Counted from the stretch's first letter, positions 5,999-14,105 are shown. The stretch: 16,918 nucleotides of DNA from Phycisphaerales bacterium UBA7812 (GCA_002480345.1 DLBY01000121.1:15631-32548), one strand, 5' to 3'. Notes: generated by a model from the letters alone, not told the origin. Numbers and translations are program-made.

Positions 5999-6940
5999 AT
6001 GGATAATGGGCCCATGGATCGTCTGAACTTCAATCACCTGCGCTGCTTCTGGGCGACCGCGAAGGGCGGGAGCATCGCTTCGGCGTGCGAGACGCTGGGC
6101 CTGACCCAGCCCACGATCAGCAAGCAGATCGCGGATCTCGAGGGTGAAATCGGGCGGCCTCTGTTCACGCGCACCGGACGCCGGCTCGTCCTCACCGACC
6201 TGGGGCAGAGTGTCTTCGCCTACGCCGACGATATCTTCGCGATGGGCCAGGAAATGCTCGACGCGGTGCGCGGCCACGCCGAGGGGCGTCCCGCCCGCCT
6301 GCATGTCGGGGTGAGCGACGCGGTCCCCAAGCTGCTGACGCGGATCGCCCTCGAGCCCGCGATTCTCTCGGACCAGCCCGTCAAGATGGTCTGCCGCGAG
6401 GGCAAGACCAACCAGTTGCTCGCGGACCTCGCGATGGCGAGCCTCGATGTCGTCCTGACCGACGCGCCGCTCCCGCCCGGGAGCCGCGTCCGCGCGTTCA
6501 ACCACAAGCTGGGCGAGAGCCCGGTCGGGGTGTTCGGTCTCCCCGATCTCGCGGAGCGGCACACCGGACGGCGCGGCGAGCGCTTCCCTGCGGGTCTCGA
6601 CGGCGCACCGATGCTGCTGCCCTCGCAGGGAACCGCGATGCGCGCGTCGATCGATGCGTGGTTCGACCGGGTCGGGGTCCGGCCGAGGATCGTCGCGGAG
6701 TTCGACGACACGGCGCTGCTCAAGGCCTTCGCCCAGGCGGGGCACGGGCTGTTCTTCGTCCCCACGATCGTCGAGCAGTCCGTGCGCGAGCAGGTCGGCG
6801 CGGAGTGTGTCGCGATCGCCGACGGGGTTGTCGAGCCGCTCTATGCGGTCACCGTCGAGCGCCGCATCACCCACCCCGGGGTCACCGCGATCGCGAATGC
6901 GGCGAAGTGCGTCTTCGAGCGCGTCCGCGCGGATGTCTGA
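5999..6940 (+). CDS. nhaR: LysR-family transcriptional regulator, NhaR-type
   Basis: This is a 313-aa DNA-binding regulator. Residues 9-68 form the winged helix-turn-helix: LNFNHLRCFW, GSIASACETLGLTQPTISKQ, and RPLFTRTGRRLVLTDLG, followed by YADDIFAMGQEMLD leading into the linker helix. Both this region and the effector half (FDDTALLKAFAQAGHGLFFVPT, and the C-terminal ERRITHPGV) match my memory of Escherichia coli NhaR, which responds to sodium and controls the nhaA antiporter and other genes. No antiporter gene lies in this window, so the target here is unknown. Start: ATG 5999 has AGAGG only two bases upstream and is close to the predicted transcript start, possibly leaderless; ATG 6014 (residue 6) is equally plausible from homology. 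It is followed by a hairpin shared with the convergent gene. Confidence 0.88.
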   Translation: MDNGPMDRLNFNHLRCFWATAKGGSIASACETLGLTQPTISKQIADLEGEIGRPLFTRTGRRLVLTDLGQSVFAYADDIFAMGQEMLDAVRGHAEGRPARLHVGVSDAVPKLLTRIALEPAILSDQPVKMVCREGKTNQLLADLAMASLDVVLTDAPLPPGSRVRAFNHKLGESPVGVFGLPDLAERHTGRRGERFPAGLDGAPMLLPSQGTAMRASIDAWFDRVGVRPRIVAEFDDTALLKAFAQAGHGLFFVPTIVEQSVREQVGAECVAIADGVVEPLYAVTVERRITHPGVTAIANAAKCVFERVRADV

Positions 6941-6947
6941 GCGGACG

Positions 6948-6975
6948 AAAAAGGGCCGCCCTTTTCGGGCGGCCC
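6948..6975 (-). terminator. terminator of the 1283-aa exoprotein gene, possibly shared with nhaR
   Basis: A 9-bp perfect stem, GGGCCGCCC (6953-6961) with GGGCGGCCC (6967-6975), closes a 5-base loop. On the minus strand it is followed by TTTTT (6952-6948), a classic intrinsic terminator for the gene ending at 7016. The plus-strand regulator stops at 6940, so the same hairpin could act in both directions, but there is no U-tract on that side. Confidence 0.85.
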
Positions 6976-7015
6976 CTGGTTGCGTCTGCGACGACGCCGA
7001 CCGGATTGGTTCGGT

Positions 7016-10000
7016 CTACACCCCGCATCCCGCGAGGAATGCGTCAACGAACCGGTTCACATCCGAGAGGTCCCAGACCCCGTCGGCGTTCAGATCGCCC
7101 TGGGGCAGGCGGTTGACGAACGCGTCGATGAACGCGTTCACATCCCGCAGATCGAGGATCCCGTCGCCCGTCAGGTCCCCGGCGCACCGTTCCATCGCGG
7201 CGTCGCGCAGCGCGATCGACGCGAGGTGCTGGGGCTGCGTGGGGCGGTAGGGCCCGACGAGTCGGGCATTGATGGAGACATCCATCAACCACGCGCCCGG
7301 CGCGTTGATCAGGGAGGCGTCCACCGACACGCGGGTCGCGGCGCCCGGCTGCACGGAGACGGTCCCCGTCACCGGGGCGCCCGCTTCGCCCCCGTCGAGT
7401 GAGAGGAACGGGTTGCTCGACTGGATCACGAAGTCGATCTCCGCGGCCTGATCGGCGAACAGGTCGAAGGCGATCGGCGCGGAACCCCCGACCGGGATCG
7501 CGACGACCGAGCCCTGGTCCGCGGCGCAGGCGGACAGCACCGTGCCCGGCTGGACATCATCGAGCAATTGCGGCGCGATCACCTGACCCAGCGTGCTGGT
7601 CGCGAACCCATCGGAGAGGTCCACGATCGCCGCCCGCAGGCATCCGATCGCGTCCATCGGCACGCTCCGCGTGTCGATGAGCAGGGGGATGTCCACGCAC
7701 TTGCCCGGGTCGAGCACCCCGGTCGATCCCGACGAGGGCTGCACCGCGTCCGCGGCCATCGCGACATCGCACCCCAGCGCGTTCCCCGGGTTGATGACCC
7801 ATTCGAACGAGCGGGGGGTGTCCCCGTTGTTGATGATCGTCAGCACGCCGTCGACGACCTCGCCGCACGCGGCGGACAACCCCGCGTCGAGGTGCACCCA
7901 CGGCGCCCCGCGCAGCAGGGCCGCGCCGGTCCCGTCGTCGCTGGTGCCGCCTCCGGGATCGGTGAGGCACGGGGGCAGGTCGATGCAGACCTCGCGTCCG
8001 CAGCACTCGAAGAGAGCCGCGTCGTGCAGCGTGACATCGAAGCAGAACTCGCCCGCCTGCGCGCCGCTGATCACCGCCGTGATCGGGCCCGTCGAGGTCT
8101 GGTCGGGCACCCCGCCCGGGAAGGCGAAGTAGTTGGGTGTCATCGTCGTGCCCGAAGGCGGGAACAGGTACGCGTGATAGATTGTGTCACCCGTCAGGTT
8201 GTCGATCTCGAAAGTCACCGTGTAGTCGCCCGTGAACGGGTCGCAGGCGATCTCGACGGTCTCCCGGCGCACCTGCAGGCAGTCACAGTCGGGGGTGATG
8301 CACACCTCGACCGTGCAGCAGATCTCGAAGGTCGGATCGAGCAGCGTGACCAGGAAGCAGACCTCCTCGCCCTCGGTGTAGCCCGAGAGCTGCGTCGAGA
8401 AGCTCCCCGACGAGCCGTCCGGGATGTTGACGGGGATCGAGTTGGGCGTGAAGGTCACGCCCGAGCCGATCGGCAGCGGCGTGATCACGATCCGCGTCGC
8501 GTCCGCGCCCGAGTTGTTGGTGATCGTCCCGGAGATGTTGAGCGTGCCCGGGTTGCCCAGGTCGCACTCCACGAGGTCCAGGTCGACCGTGCACTCCGCG
8601 TCCTTGCAGATCATGAGGTCGCACAGCAGGGCCTCGCCCGCGGGCTCGCAGTCGATGATCTCCCGGTTCAGCGTCACCTGCACCTGCAGATACCGCCCCG
8701 TCGCGGTGAAGTCCACCCCGTTGGCGATGTCGGTCCAGGGCCCGCTCGGGATGGGCGAGTCGCTCGCGCGCACCCGCACGCTCACGCTCGCGTTCCCCGT
8801 GATGATCTCCGTCCAGGCGATGTTGCCCCACGAGCAGCCCGGCTTGCCGCCGTCATGCACGAAGGTCCACGATCCCTGCGGCGCGATCGACAGGTACAGG
8901 TCACCCGTCATGTCCGAGTAGTTGTAGGGAAACGCGCCTGACCCCAGGTCCACCGCGAGATCGACCTGCCCGAACGCCCCGAGGTTCGGGTCGATCCGCA
9001 TCGCGTTGCTGGTTGAGTTGTTCACCGCCCAGATCTTGCCGTTGGTGTCCGCCGCGACGCCGTGCGGGCGGTTGCCCGTCACGCCGTTGGCGGTCTCGTT
9101 CATCACGATGTTGCCGAGGTAGGTCCCCGAGGTGGTCAGGCGCCCGACTGTGTTGGAGCTTGAGTGCGCGACATACACGCTCCCGTTCTTCACGACCACG
9201 CCGCGCGCCGTCGCCGACGACCCGTGGTTGTAGCTGTTCAGCTGCACGCCCGCGGGGCTCACCTCATACGCGAGGTTGTTGCCCACGACATCGGTCCACA
9301 CGCTGAACTGGGTTTGCGAGGTCGTGCACTCCGCGTCGATGCCCATGCCGTAGTTGGGGATGGGCAGGCACTGCTGCGTGTTCGCGACCGGGTCGTACCG
9401 CAGGAGGTTCCCGAACCCCCAGTTGGCGCTCCAGACGATCCCGTCCGGGTCGACCACACCCCCGTACGCGCCGCAGTTCGCCTGGAAGGAGCTGATCTGG
9501 GACGCCAGCGACCCGTCCACGAGCTCGAACTCGCGGTTGCCCGTGCCGCTGACCCAGACATCGTTGTTCTTGTCGATCGACACATGCCGGACGCCCGTGC
9601 CCTCCGTGCGGTAGTAGGCGGTGATGCACTCATCCTCCGCGGTCGAGACGCCTCCGAAGGAGTCCGCGCTCGCGGTGTTGGGCCACGCGAGGATCGTGTT
9701 GACATAGTCCGCGTTGGGCAGCCCCGTGGTCCGCGGGTAACCCAGGCTGGTCCTGATCAGCCCGTCCCCGTCGCGGTCTTCGCAGCCGCAATACTCGAAG
9801 GGGCCCTGCAGGTACTGCCCCGTCGCGTCGGGGTTGCCCAGCGCGTCCACGCGCGTGCCGCCGATGACCAGGCCGACCCGCGTCATCGAGCCCTTCTGCT
9901 GCCCCGAGACGACGCCCCATTCGTTCCGGTTGCCGACCCACACATTCCCGTACCCGTCCACGGTCGTCCGCGAGGGGTTGGCCTGCATGCCGTCGGGGGC

Positions 10001-10867
10001 CGTCTTGTACTCGCCGACGACATCACCCTCGCTGATCCCGAACGCCGGGATGTCCTGCACCGCGATCCGCGTCAGCGTCCCGCGCGCCGAGTTCGCAACC
10101 GCGAGGAAGGGCCACGCCTTCGGGTCGTCCACCAGGCGCAGGCAGACCTCCCCGGTTGGATCCTCGACGAGTTCCAGGTTGAACAGGTTCCCGTACTGCA
10201 GGTGCTCCGCGGTCTCGTAGGTCCACCAGGGCCCGCCGTCCGGCTGGCTCCCGTCGTCCCCCCCCGTGCCCTGCTGGTGATAGCCCGCGCCCTCAAACAG
10301 GATGCGGTACGGGCCCGGCCCGTGCACCGCGGGCCCCGTCCAGCCCGCGACCGGGCCCACGCCCGGGTTGGGGCCTGTCTGCCCCGAGCCGATCGTCGGG
10401 AAGATCGGGTTGCCCGCGCCATCCACAGGCTGCACGCCCAGGCGCGTGAACGCGATGAAGTGGTTCCCCGTCCCGCTCACCAGGCCCGGCAGGATGCCGA
10501 CATTCCACGGCGCGGTGTTGTCGCAGGCGTGCGCCACCCCGTTCCCGTTCGCGTCGAAGAGCCAGAGCTGGCCCGATTCCGCGTCGCTGGTGTTGAAGTA
10601 GCTCGCGGTGAAGCCCGCCGGGTCCGCGACAGAGATGCAATAGAGATCGACGGATTCCTCGCCCTGCTCGAGGTCGCCGGTGATGTCGAACAGCGGTCCC
10701 GAGCCCAGCACCAGTTGCCCGCTGGGCAGCGGGGGCGCGTCCCCGCCCCCGTCCGCGGTCTCGTTCCACGATTGCCCGAACGCACCCGAGACGAGCGCCG
10801 TGAGCCCGATGAGCATCCCGATGCGCGCGCAACCACGCCCGTCCAGGTCAGTCTTCTTCCGCAGCAT
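7016..10867 (-). CDS. large secreted beta-propeller protein with GC-type dockerin-like tail
   Basis: This is a 1283-aa exoprotein. It has a signal peptide (about 1-31); an N-terminal region (32-195) resembling pre-peptidase-type domains, with LWLFDANGNGV at 101-111; and a beta-propeller (about 250-635) with blade motifs NVWVGNRN (308-315), DVWVSGTGN (436-444), IVWSANWGF (477-485), VYVAHSSS (564-571) and KIWAVNN (611-617), the style of streptogramin-lyase/NHL propellers. A beta domain (about 645-735) and tandem cysteine-rich beta domains (about 745-860 and 865-967) follow, then Ig-like regions, and finally a dockerin-like pair at 1228-1283 (DLTGDGILDLRD 1231-1242, DLNADGVWDLSD 1258-1269) ending AGCGV. 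Such C-terminal tails are seen on exported Phycisphaerae proteins and are thought to act in sorting or anchoring. The ATG has GAGGGG seven bases upstream. The substrate or ligand is unknown; lyase activity is not claimed. Confidence 0.9.
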   Translation of the reverse strand: MLRKKTDLDGRGCARIGMLIGLTALVSGAFGQSWNETADGGGDAPPLPSGQLVLGSGPLFDITGDLEQGEESVDLYCISVADPAGFTASYFNTSDAESGQLWLFDANGNGVAHACDNTAPWNVGILPGLVSGTGNHFIAFTRLGVQPVDGAGNPIFPTIGSGQTGPNPGVGPVAGWTGPAVHGPGPYRILFEGAGYHQQGTGGDDGSQPDGGPWWTYETAEHLQYGNLFNLELVEDPTGEVCLRLVDDPKAWPFLAVANSARGTLTRIAVQDIPAFGISEGDVVGEYKTAPDGMQANPSRTTVDGYGNVWVGNRNEWGVVSGQQKGSMTRVGLVIGGTRVDALGNPDATGQYLQGPFEYCGCEDRDGDGLIRTSLGYPRTTGLPNADYVNTILAWPNTASADSFGGVSTAEDECITAYYRTEGTGVRHVSIDKNNDVWVSGTGNREFELVDGSLASQISSFQANCGAYGGVVDPDGIVWSANWGFGNLLRYDPVANTQQCLPIPNYGMGIDAECTTSQTQFSVWTDVVGNNLAYEVSPAGVQLNSYNHGSSATARGVVVKNGSVYVAHSSSNTVGRLTTSGTYLGNIVMNETANGVTGNRPHGVAADTNGKIWAVNNSTSNAMRIDPNLGAFGQVDLAVDLGSGAFPYNYSDMTGDLYLSIAPQGSWTFVHDGGKPGCSWGNIAWTEIITGNASVSVRVRASDSPIPSGPWTDIANGVDFTATGRYLQVQVTLNREIIDCEPAGEALLCDLMICKDAECTVDLDLVECDLGNPGTLNISGTITNNSGADATRIVITPLPIGSGVTFTPNSIPVNIPDGSSGSFSTQLSGYTEGEEVCFLVTLLDPTFEICCTVEVCITPDCDCLQVRRETVEIACDPFTGDYTVTFEIDNLTGDTIYHAYLFPPSGTTMTPNYFAFPGGVPDQTSTGPITAVISGAQAGEFCFDVTLHDAALFECCGREVCIDLPPCLTDPGGGTSDDGTGAALLRGAPWVHLDAGLSAACGEVVDGVLTIINNGDTPRSFEWVINPGNALGCDVAMAADAVQPSSGSTGVLDPGKCVDIPLLIDTRSVPMDAIGCLRAAIVDLSDGFATSTLGQVIAPQLLDDVQPGTVLSACAADQGSVVAIPVGGSAPIAFDLFADQAAEIDFVIQSSNPFLSLDGGEAGAPVTGTVSVQPGAATRVSVDASLINAPGAWLMDVSINARLVGPYRPTQPQHLASIALRDAAMERCAGDLTGDGILDLRDVNAFIDAFVNRLPQGDLNADGVWDLSDVNRFVDAFLAGCGV

Positions 10868-10893
10868 GTCGAAGCCCCTCTATGCACGCAGTC

Positions 10894-10937
10894 GAGCGGC
10901 GATTCCCGCGCCGCTCGGGATCGCAGAACACGATCCC
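10894..10937 (-). promoter_or_regulatory. two back-to-back perfect stem-loops in the exoprotein leader
   Basis: GAGCGGCG (10894-10901) pairs with CGCCGCTC (10909-10916), and directly adjoining it GGGATCG (10917-10923) pairs with CGATCCC (10931-10937). Each has a 7-base loop and there are no bases between the stems. On the minus strand they end 26 bases before the ATG at 10867, leaving the ribosome site GAGGGG free. They could stabilise the mRNA 5' end or act as a control element. Confidence 0.6.
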
Positions 10938-10945
10938 AGCCTCTG

Positions 10946-10973
10946 AACATACCCAATCGACAGCGTGTGTTCA
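10946..10973 (-). promoter_or_regulatory. candidate promoter of the 1283-aa exoprotein gene
   Basis: On the minus strand TGAACA (10968-10973, 4/6) and TATGTT (10946-10951, 4/6) are 16 bases apart in an AT-rich patch. The expected start is near 10939, so the transcript would begin almost at the first stem-loop. Each hexamer alone is weak; position and local AT content are the support. Confidence 0.4.
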
Positions 10974-11038
10974 TTGAAAAATACGAAATTGTGCGCCCCA
11001 ACACCGAGAGCCACACGCCCAGACGCCGCACGGCGCAC

Positions 11039-11068
11039 GAAAAAGCCGATCCCGTTCGGGATCGGCTT
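11039..11068 (-). terminator. intrinsic terminator of the 451-aa exoprotein gene
   Basis: AAGCCGATCCCG (11043-11054) is perfectly complementary to CGGGATCGGCTT (11057-11068), giving a very stable hairpin with a tiny loop. On the minus strand it is followed by further T residues (11042-11040), about 70 bases after the stop codon at 11139. Confidence 0.85.
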
Positions 11069-11138
11069 GCGTGTGGACGGAGCAAAGGAGCCGCCGATTC
11101 AGGCCCGGAAAGTCAGCCCGAGCGTTCCGGTGCGTCGA

Positions 11139-12494
11139 TCACGGGCAGCCCGCGGTGAACGCGGCGACGAACGCCTGCACATCCGCGAGGTCCCACACAC
11201 CCGCGGGCGGGGCGATGTCCGCGGGCGCCTGCTGCCCGATGAACGCGGCGACAAACCCCTGGACATCGGACAGATCGAGCACGCCGAAAGGCTCGCTGTT
11301 GTCCGCGGCGTTGCATCCCGGATCACCCTGCGCGAGCAGCGACACCACGCGGTTGGTCGCGAGACCGCCCGCCTGCGTGAACGAGCCCGCGAAGTGCAGC
11401 GCGGGGCCCTCGCCCGCGTCGTAGACGATCGCGCCGAAGACATTCGCGTTCGCGCCCGACCCGACTTGCTCCCACGACGAGCCGTTCCATTTCGCGATGT
11501 GGTCGATCCCGCCGTTCGCGGCCTCGAAGTTGCCCGAGGCATAGAGCGCCGGACCGCTCCCGTCGTCGAAGACCGTGAGCTCCTGCACATCGCTGTTGAA
11601 CCCCGCGCCGACGGCGGACCACGACGAGCCGTCCCATTTCGCGATCCGCGACGCGGGGACCCCGCCCGCGGTCTCGAACCGGCCGCCCACATAGAGCGCA
11701 TCGCCCGAGCCGTCATCGAACACCGTCATCGTGAGCACTTGGGAGATGCCCGAGGGGCGGGTGACCCCGCTGCCCATCGCGGACCACGATGAGCCGTCCC
11801 AGACCGCGATGTTGTTCGCGGGGATGCCGTCGATGTTGAGGAAGCGGCCGCCCGCGTAGAGCTTCTCGCCGTCCCCGAGGTCCGCGACCTGGATGTCGAG
11901 AACGATCAGCGGCACGGCGCCCCCGATGGGCGCGCCGAGCGGTGCGTAGGTCGAGCCGTCCCACGACGCGAGGTGATCGGGCCCGCCGACCCCGCCCAGG
12001 TCGAGGTAGTTGCCCGCGATGTAGAGCTTCTCGCCGTTCCCGTCGTCCCAGACAGTGAGGTCCCAGATGGAGTTCAGGAAGCTGTCGGACTGGGCGTCCA
12101 TCGAGTTCCACTGCGTCCCATCCCAGCGCGCGAGCTTCGCGGTGCCCGGCACGCCGCCCGCGGAGTCGAAGTAGCCGCCCGCGATCAGGTCGCCCTGATA
12201 GGTCGTCAGCGCGTTGGAGTACTGTCCCGGGAGCCCGCCGCCCACGCCCTCCCACGCGGCGCCGTTCCAACGCGCCAGGTTGGTCGTGCCCGCGGCGCCC
12301 GTCGCGGTGAACTGACCGGTCGCGTAGAGCGCCTCGCCCGATCCGTCGTCGTGGACCGCGAAGGACGCGACATACGAGCCCGAGAAGCCGGGCGTGCCGA
12401 GCGTGTTGCTGAACAGGGGGGGGCCGGCGCTCGCGATCCCCGCCGAAACGGTGAGCGCAAGGACAGATCCGACCGAAAGCCGTGTGCGGTGCAT
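11139..12494 (-). CDS. secreted W-D/N-G repeat propeller protein with GC-type dockerin-like tail
   Basis: This is a 451-aa exoprotein with a signal peptide (1 to about 23, ending GIASAG). Six repeats of about 45-55 residues each hold 'ALY/KLY-x-x-G-x-F/Y' and '[RKSV]W[DN]G-x-x-[WY]': RWNG at 75-78, RWDG at 123-126, SWDG at 177-180, VWDG at 231-234, KWDG at 286-289 and KWNG at 335-338. Partial units at both ends would close a propeller of about seven blades. The tail (about 394-451) is dockerin-like: GVLDLSDVQGFVAAF and GVWDLADVQAFVAAF, ending AGCP. Its calcium loops have lost several acidic residues, unlike the intact loops of the neighbouring exoprotein. The start is chosen for GGAG five bases upstream and the signal peptide; the frame stays open 111 codons upstream without coding character. 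No catalytic residues are recognised; a binding or surface-display role is a guess. Confidence 0.9.
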   Translation of the reverse strand: MHRTRLSVGSVLALTVSAGIASAGPPLFSNTLGTPGFSGSYVASFAVHDDGSGEALYATGQFTATGAAGTTNLARWNGAAWEGVGGGLPGQYSNALTTYQGDLIAGGYFDSAGGVPGTAKLARWDGTQWNSMDAQSDSFLNSIWDLTVWDDGNGEKLYIAGNYLDLGGVGGPDHLASWDGSTYAPLGAPIGGAVPLIVLDIQVADLGDGEKLYAGGRFLNIDGIPANNIAVWDGSSWSAMGSGVTRPSGISQVLTMTVFDDGSGDALYVGGRFETAGGVPASRIAKWDGSSWSAVGAGFNSDVQELTVFDDGSGPALYASGNFEAANGGIDHIAKWNGSSWEQVGSGANANVFGAIVYDAGEGPALHFAGSFTQAGGLATNRVVSLLAQGDPGCNAADNSEPFGVLDLSDVQGFVAAFIGQQAPADIAPPAGVWDLADVQAFVAAFTAGCP

Positions 12495-12567
12495 GGAATC
12501 TCCTTCTCCGTGCGTCGCCTCGGGGGGGCACCGGCCGTTCGCGGCGGGCCTCCGGACGCACCCCCTC

Positions 12568-12595
12568 AGCCTACCAGACCCGGCGCGGAACGCAA
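12568..12595 (-). promoter_or_regulatory. possible promoter of the 451-aa exoprotein gene
   Basis: On the minus strand TTGCGT (12590-12595) and TAGGCT (12568-12573) lie 16 bases apart, about 75 bases before the start codon. Each hexamer matches consensus at three positions, so this is a weak call in GC-rich DNA. Confidence 0.3.
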
Positions 12596-12630
12596 GACGG
12601 GTCGGCGGGGCGCGCGAACAATGCGCCTTC

Positions 12631-13266
12631 ATGCCGCACCGCGTGTCGCTCACTCTCCGCTCGCTCGACGCCACGCACGCGTTTGCGCGCGCTCTCGGGG
12701 GCCTGCTCGCGCCGGGCGATGTTGTCCTGCTCAGCGGGGATCTCGGCGCCGGCAAGACCACCCTCGTGCGCGCCCTCGCCTCCAGCCTGGGCATCGACGA
12801 GCGGACCGTCTCCAGCCCGACCTTCACGCTGATGCACGCCTACGAGGGCGGGCGCATCGATCCGGTCGTCCACATGGACGCCTACCGCCTCGAGGGCGAG
12901 GACGAGAGCGAATTGCTCGAGTTGGGATGGGACGCGCCCGTGCGCACCGGGGCACTCACGCTCATCGAGTGGGGCGAGCGCATCGAGCGCGTGCTCGAAG
13001 GCTTGCTCGACGAGGCGCCCGCGCGGATCGCGCTGGCGCACCGAGACGAGACGAGCCGGGACGCTTCGCTCACCCTTCCCGGGGGTTGGCAATCGCGACC
13101 CGGGTTCGATGCGCTCGCCTCGATGGGCGAGGGCGACACCCCCCCGAACCGCCCGGGCTTCCCGTTCTCGAGCGAACGCGAGCAGCTCGCGGACCTCTAC
13201 CACTGGTTCGGGGAGGCCTATCGCGTAAGCCGCCCGATCGAAGCCTCCGACGACCCGAACGAGTGA
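12631..13266 (+). CDS. tsaE: tRNA threonylcarbamoyladenosine biosynthesis ATPase TsaE, C-terminally extended
   Basis: TsaE is the cytoplasmic P-loop ATPase that works with TsaB and TsaD to make t6A at position 37 of ANN-decoding tRNAs. This 211-aa protein shows the Walker A motif GDLGAGKTT (36-44), SSPTF (61-65) in the switch-like loop, HMDAYRL (81-87) and LIEWGER (111-117), all TsaE hallmarks in the right order. Typical TsaE proteins are near 150 residues. Here about 60 extra residues follow (about 151-211), Pro-rich and then acidic, with YHWFGEAYRV at 190-199. The ATG at 12631 begins the conserved part directly (MPHRVSLTLRS); no ribosome site is evident, and the frame upstream (79 codons) overlaps the divergent exoprotein's leader and signal peptide, so it is not coding. 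tsaB and tsaD are not in the window. Confidence 0.93.
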   Translation: MPHRVSLTLRSLDATHAFARALGGLLAPGDVVLLSGDLGAGKTTLVRALASSLGIDERTVSSPTFTLMHAYEGGRIDPVVHMDAYRLEGEDESELLELGWDAPVRTGALTLIEWGERIERVLEGLLDEAPARIALAHRDETSRDASLTLPGGWQSRPGFDALASMGEGDTPPNRPGFPFSSEREQLADLYHWFGEAYRVSRPIEASDDPNE

Positions 13267-13539
13267 GCCGGGCTCGAACACGCGAAAGAAGAAGACGCGG
13301 ATCCGGAAGAAATACGGAGAACGCCGGCGGGTTCAGCCCTCGGCAGCGTCTGTGTCTTCTGACCGCGCCGCGGGCCAATCCGGACACCCGATGGGCGTGC
13401 GTCTCCGCCCGGGATCGCCGGATCCCAAGGTCAAATCCCCCCTGTTCATGTGACGGGGCAATCGGCAGACGCGCGGAGAACCGGGAACGGGAAGCAATGG
13501 GCCGCCGCGGGGGCACGCGGCGGGAAGGGAAGCGGAGCC

Positions 13540-14055
13540 ATGAGCGAGCAGCAGGACACGCAGGGCAAACGGAGGCTGGGTATCCCGGGCCTCGTCGTCG
13601 CCGCGATGCTCCTCGGCGCAGGCACCCGGGCGGGCCTGGTGAACGCGGAACTCGTGGGCTCGTGGTACGAATCGGCGGTCCACGCCGCGGTTGATCCGGC
13701 TGATGGCGCGCCGATCCGATCCGAGTGGAAGAACCGGGGACTGGCGGAAGCGATCCGCGCGGACACGGATGCGTCCGAGACGGAACCGCTCGCGGCAGAG
13801 CCCGCGCTCGCCGCGATGATGGCGCCGAGCACGCTCGTCTCGATCCCGGACGAGCCCGCGCTGGCGCGCTCGATTTTCGGCTCGTGGCGCGCGGCGCCCA
13901 AGGCAATCGACGGCGTCGGGCGCCCCTTGCCGCTCCCCTCGTCGTCGGACGCGAGCGATCGTGCGTCCTCGACGGAGACGGAATCCGACGCGTTGCGCTC
14001 CGAGCCCGCGACGGGGTGCGAAATCTGGCCGGGCCTGACCCGCGTCGTGTTCTGA
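13540..14055 (+). CDS. small one-helix membrane or exported protein of unknown function
   Basis: I do not recognise this 171-aa protein. It has a basic N-terminus (KGKRR-like, QGKRRLG at 8-14), one hydrophobic segment (about 15-36), and then a polar, Ala/Ser/Glu-rich body likely to be largely disordered, with short conserved-looking patches SWYESAV (41-47) and SIFGSWRAAPKAIDG (111-125), and a single cysteine (160). The hydrophobic segment could be an uncleaved anchor or a signal peptide ending VNA-E. The ATG at 13540 is chosen because the basic/hydrophobic N-terminus starts there and AAGGGA lies nine bases before it; the frame is open from a GTG at 13450. It is convergent with the response-regulator gene 50 bases away. 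Confidence 0.65.
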   Translation: MSEQQDTQGKRRLGIPGLVVAAMLLGAGTRAGLVNAELVGSWYESAVHAAVDPADGAPIRSEWKNRGLAEAIRADTDASETEPLAAEPALAAMMAPSTLVSIPDEPALARSIFGSWRAAPKAIDGVGRPLPLPSSSDASDRASSTETESDALRSEPATGCEIWPGLTRVVF

Positions 14056-14105
14056 TTGATGCTCGAAGTGGATCGGGCGTCCGCTCGGACTTCGGGCGGG
14101 GAAAC

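Noticed and set aside
7568..8941. 457-codon plus-strand open frame inside the giant exoprotein gene
   Set aside because: Antisense shadow with Arg/Val/His-rich composition and no motif; it lies wholly within a well-supported minus-strand gene.
7016..10867. Naming the exoprotein a streptogramin (virginiamycin B) lyase
   Set aside because: The blade motifs resemble that propeller family, but I could not find the catalytic residues in context, and propellers of this style are common in non-lyase exoproteins.
9164..11158. 664-codon plus-strand open frame across the giant exoprotein gene
   Set aside because: It runs antisense to a protein with a signal peptide, propeller and dockerin-like motifs and crosses that gene's promoter and leader. 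Its composition is typical of a reverse-frame shadow.
13411..13426. Inverted repeat GGGATC-GCCG-GATCCC between tsaE and the small membrane protein gene as a terminator
   Set aside because: The stem is short, no T-tract follows on either strand, and it lies about 145 bases after the tsaE stop.
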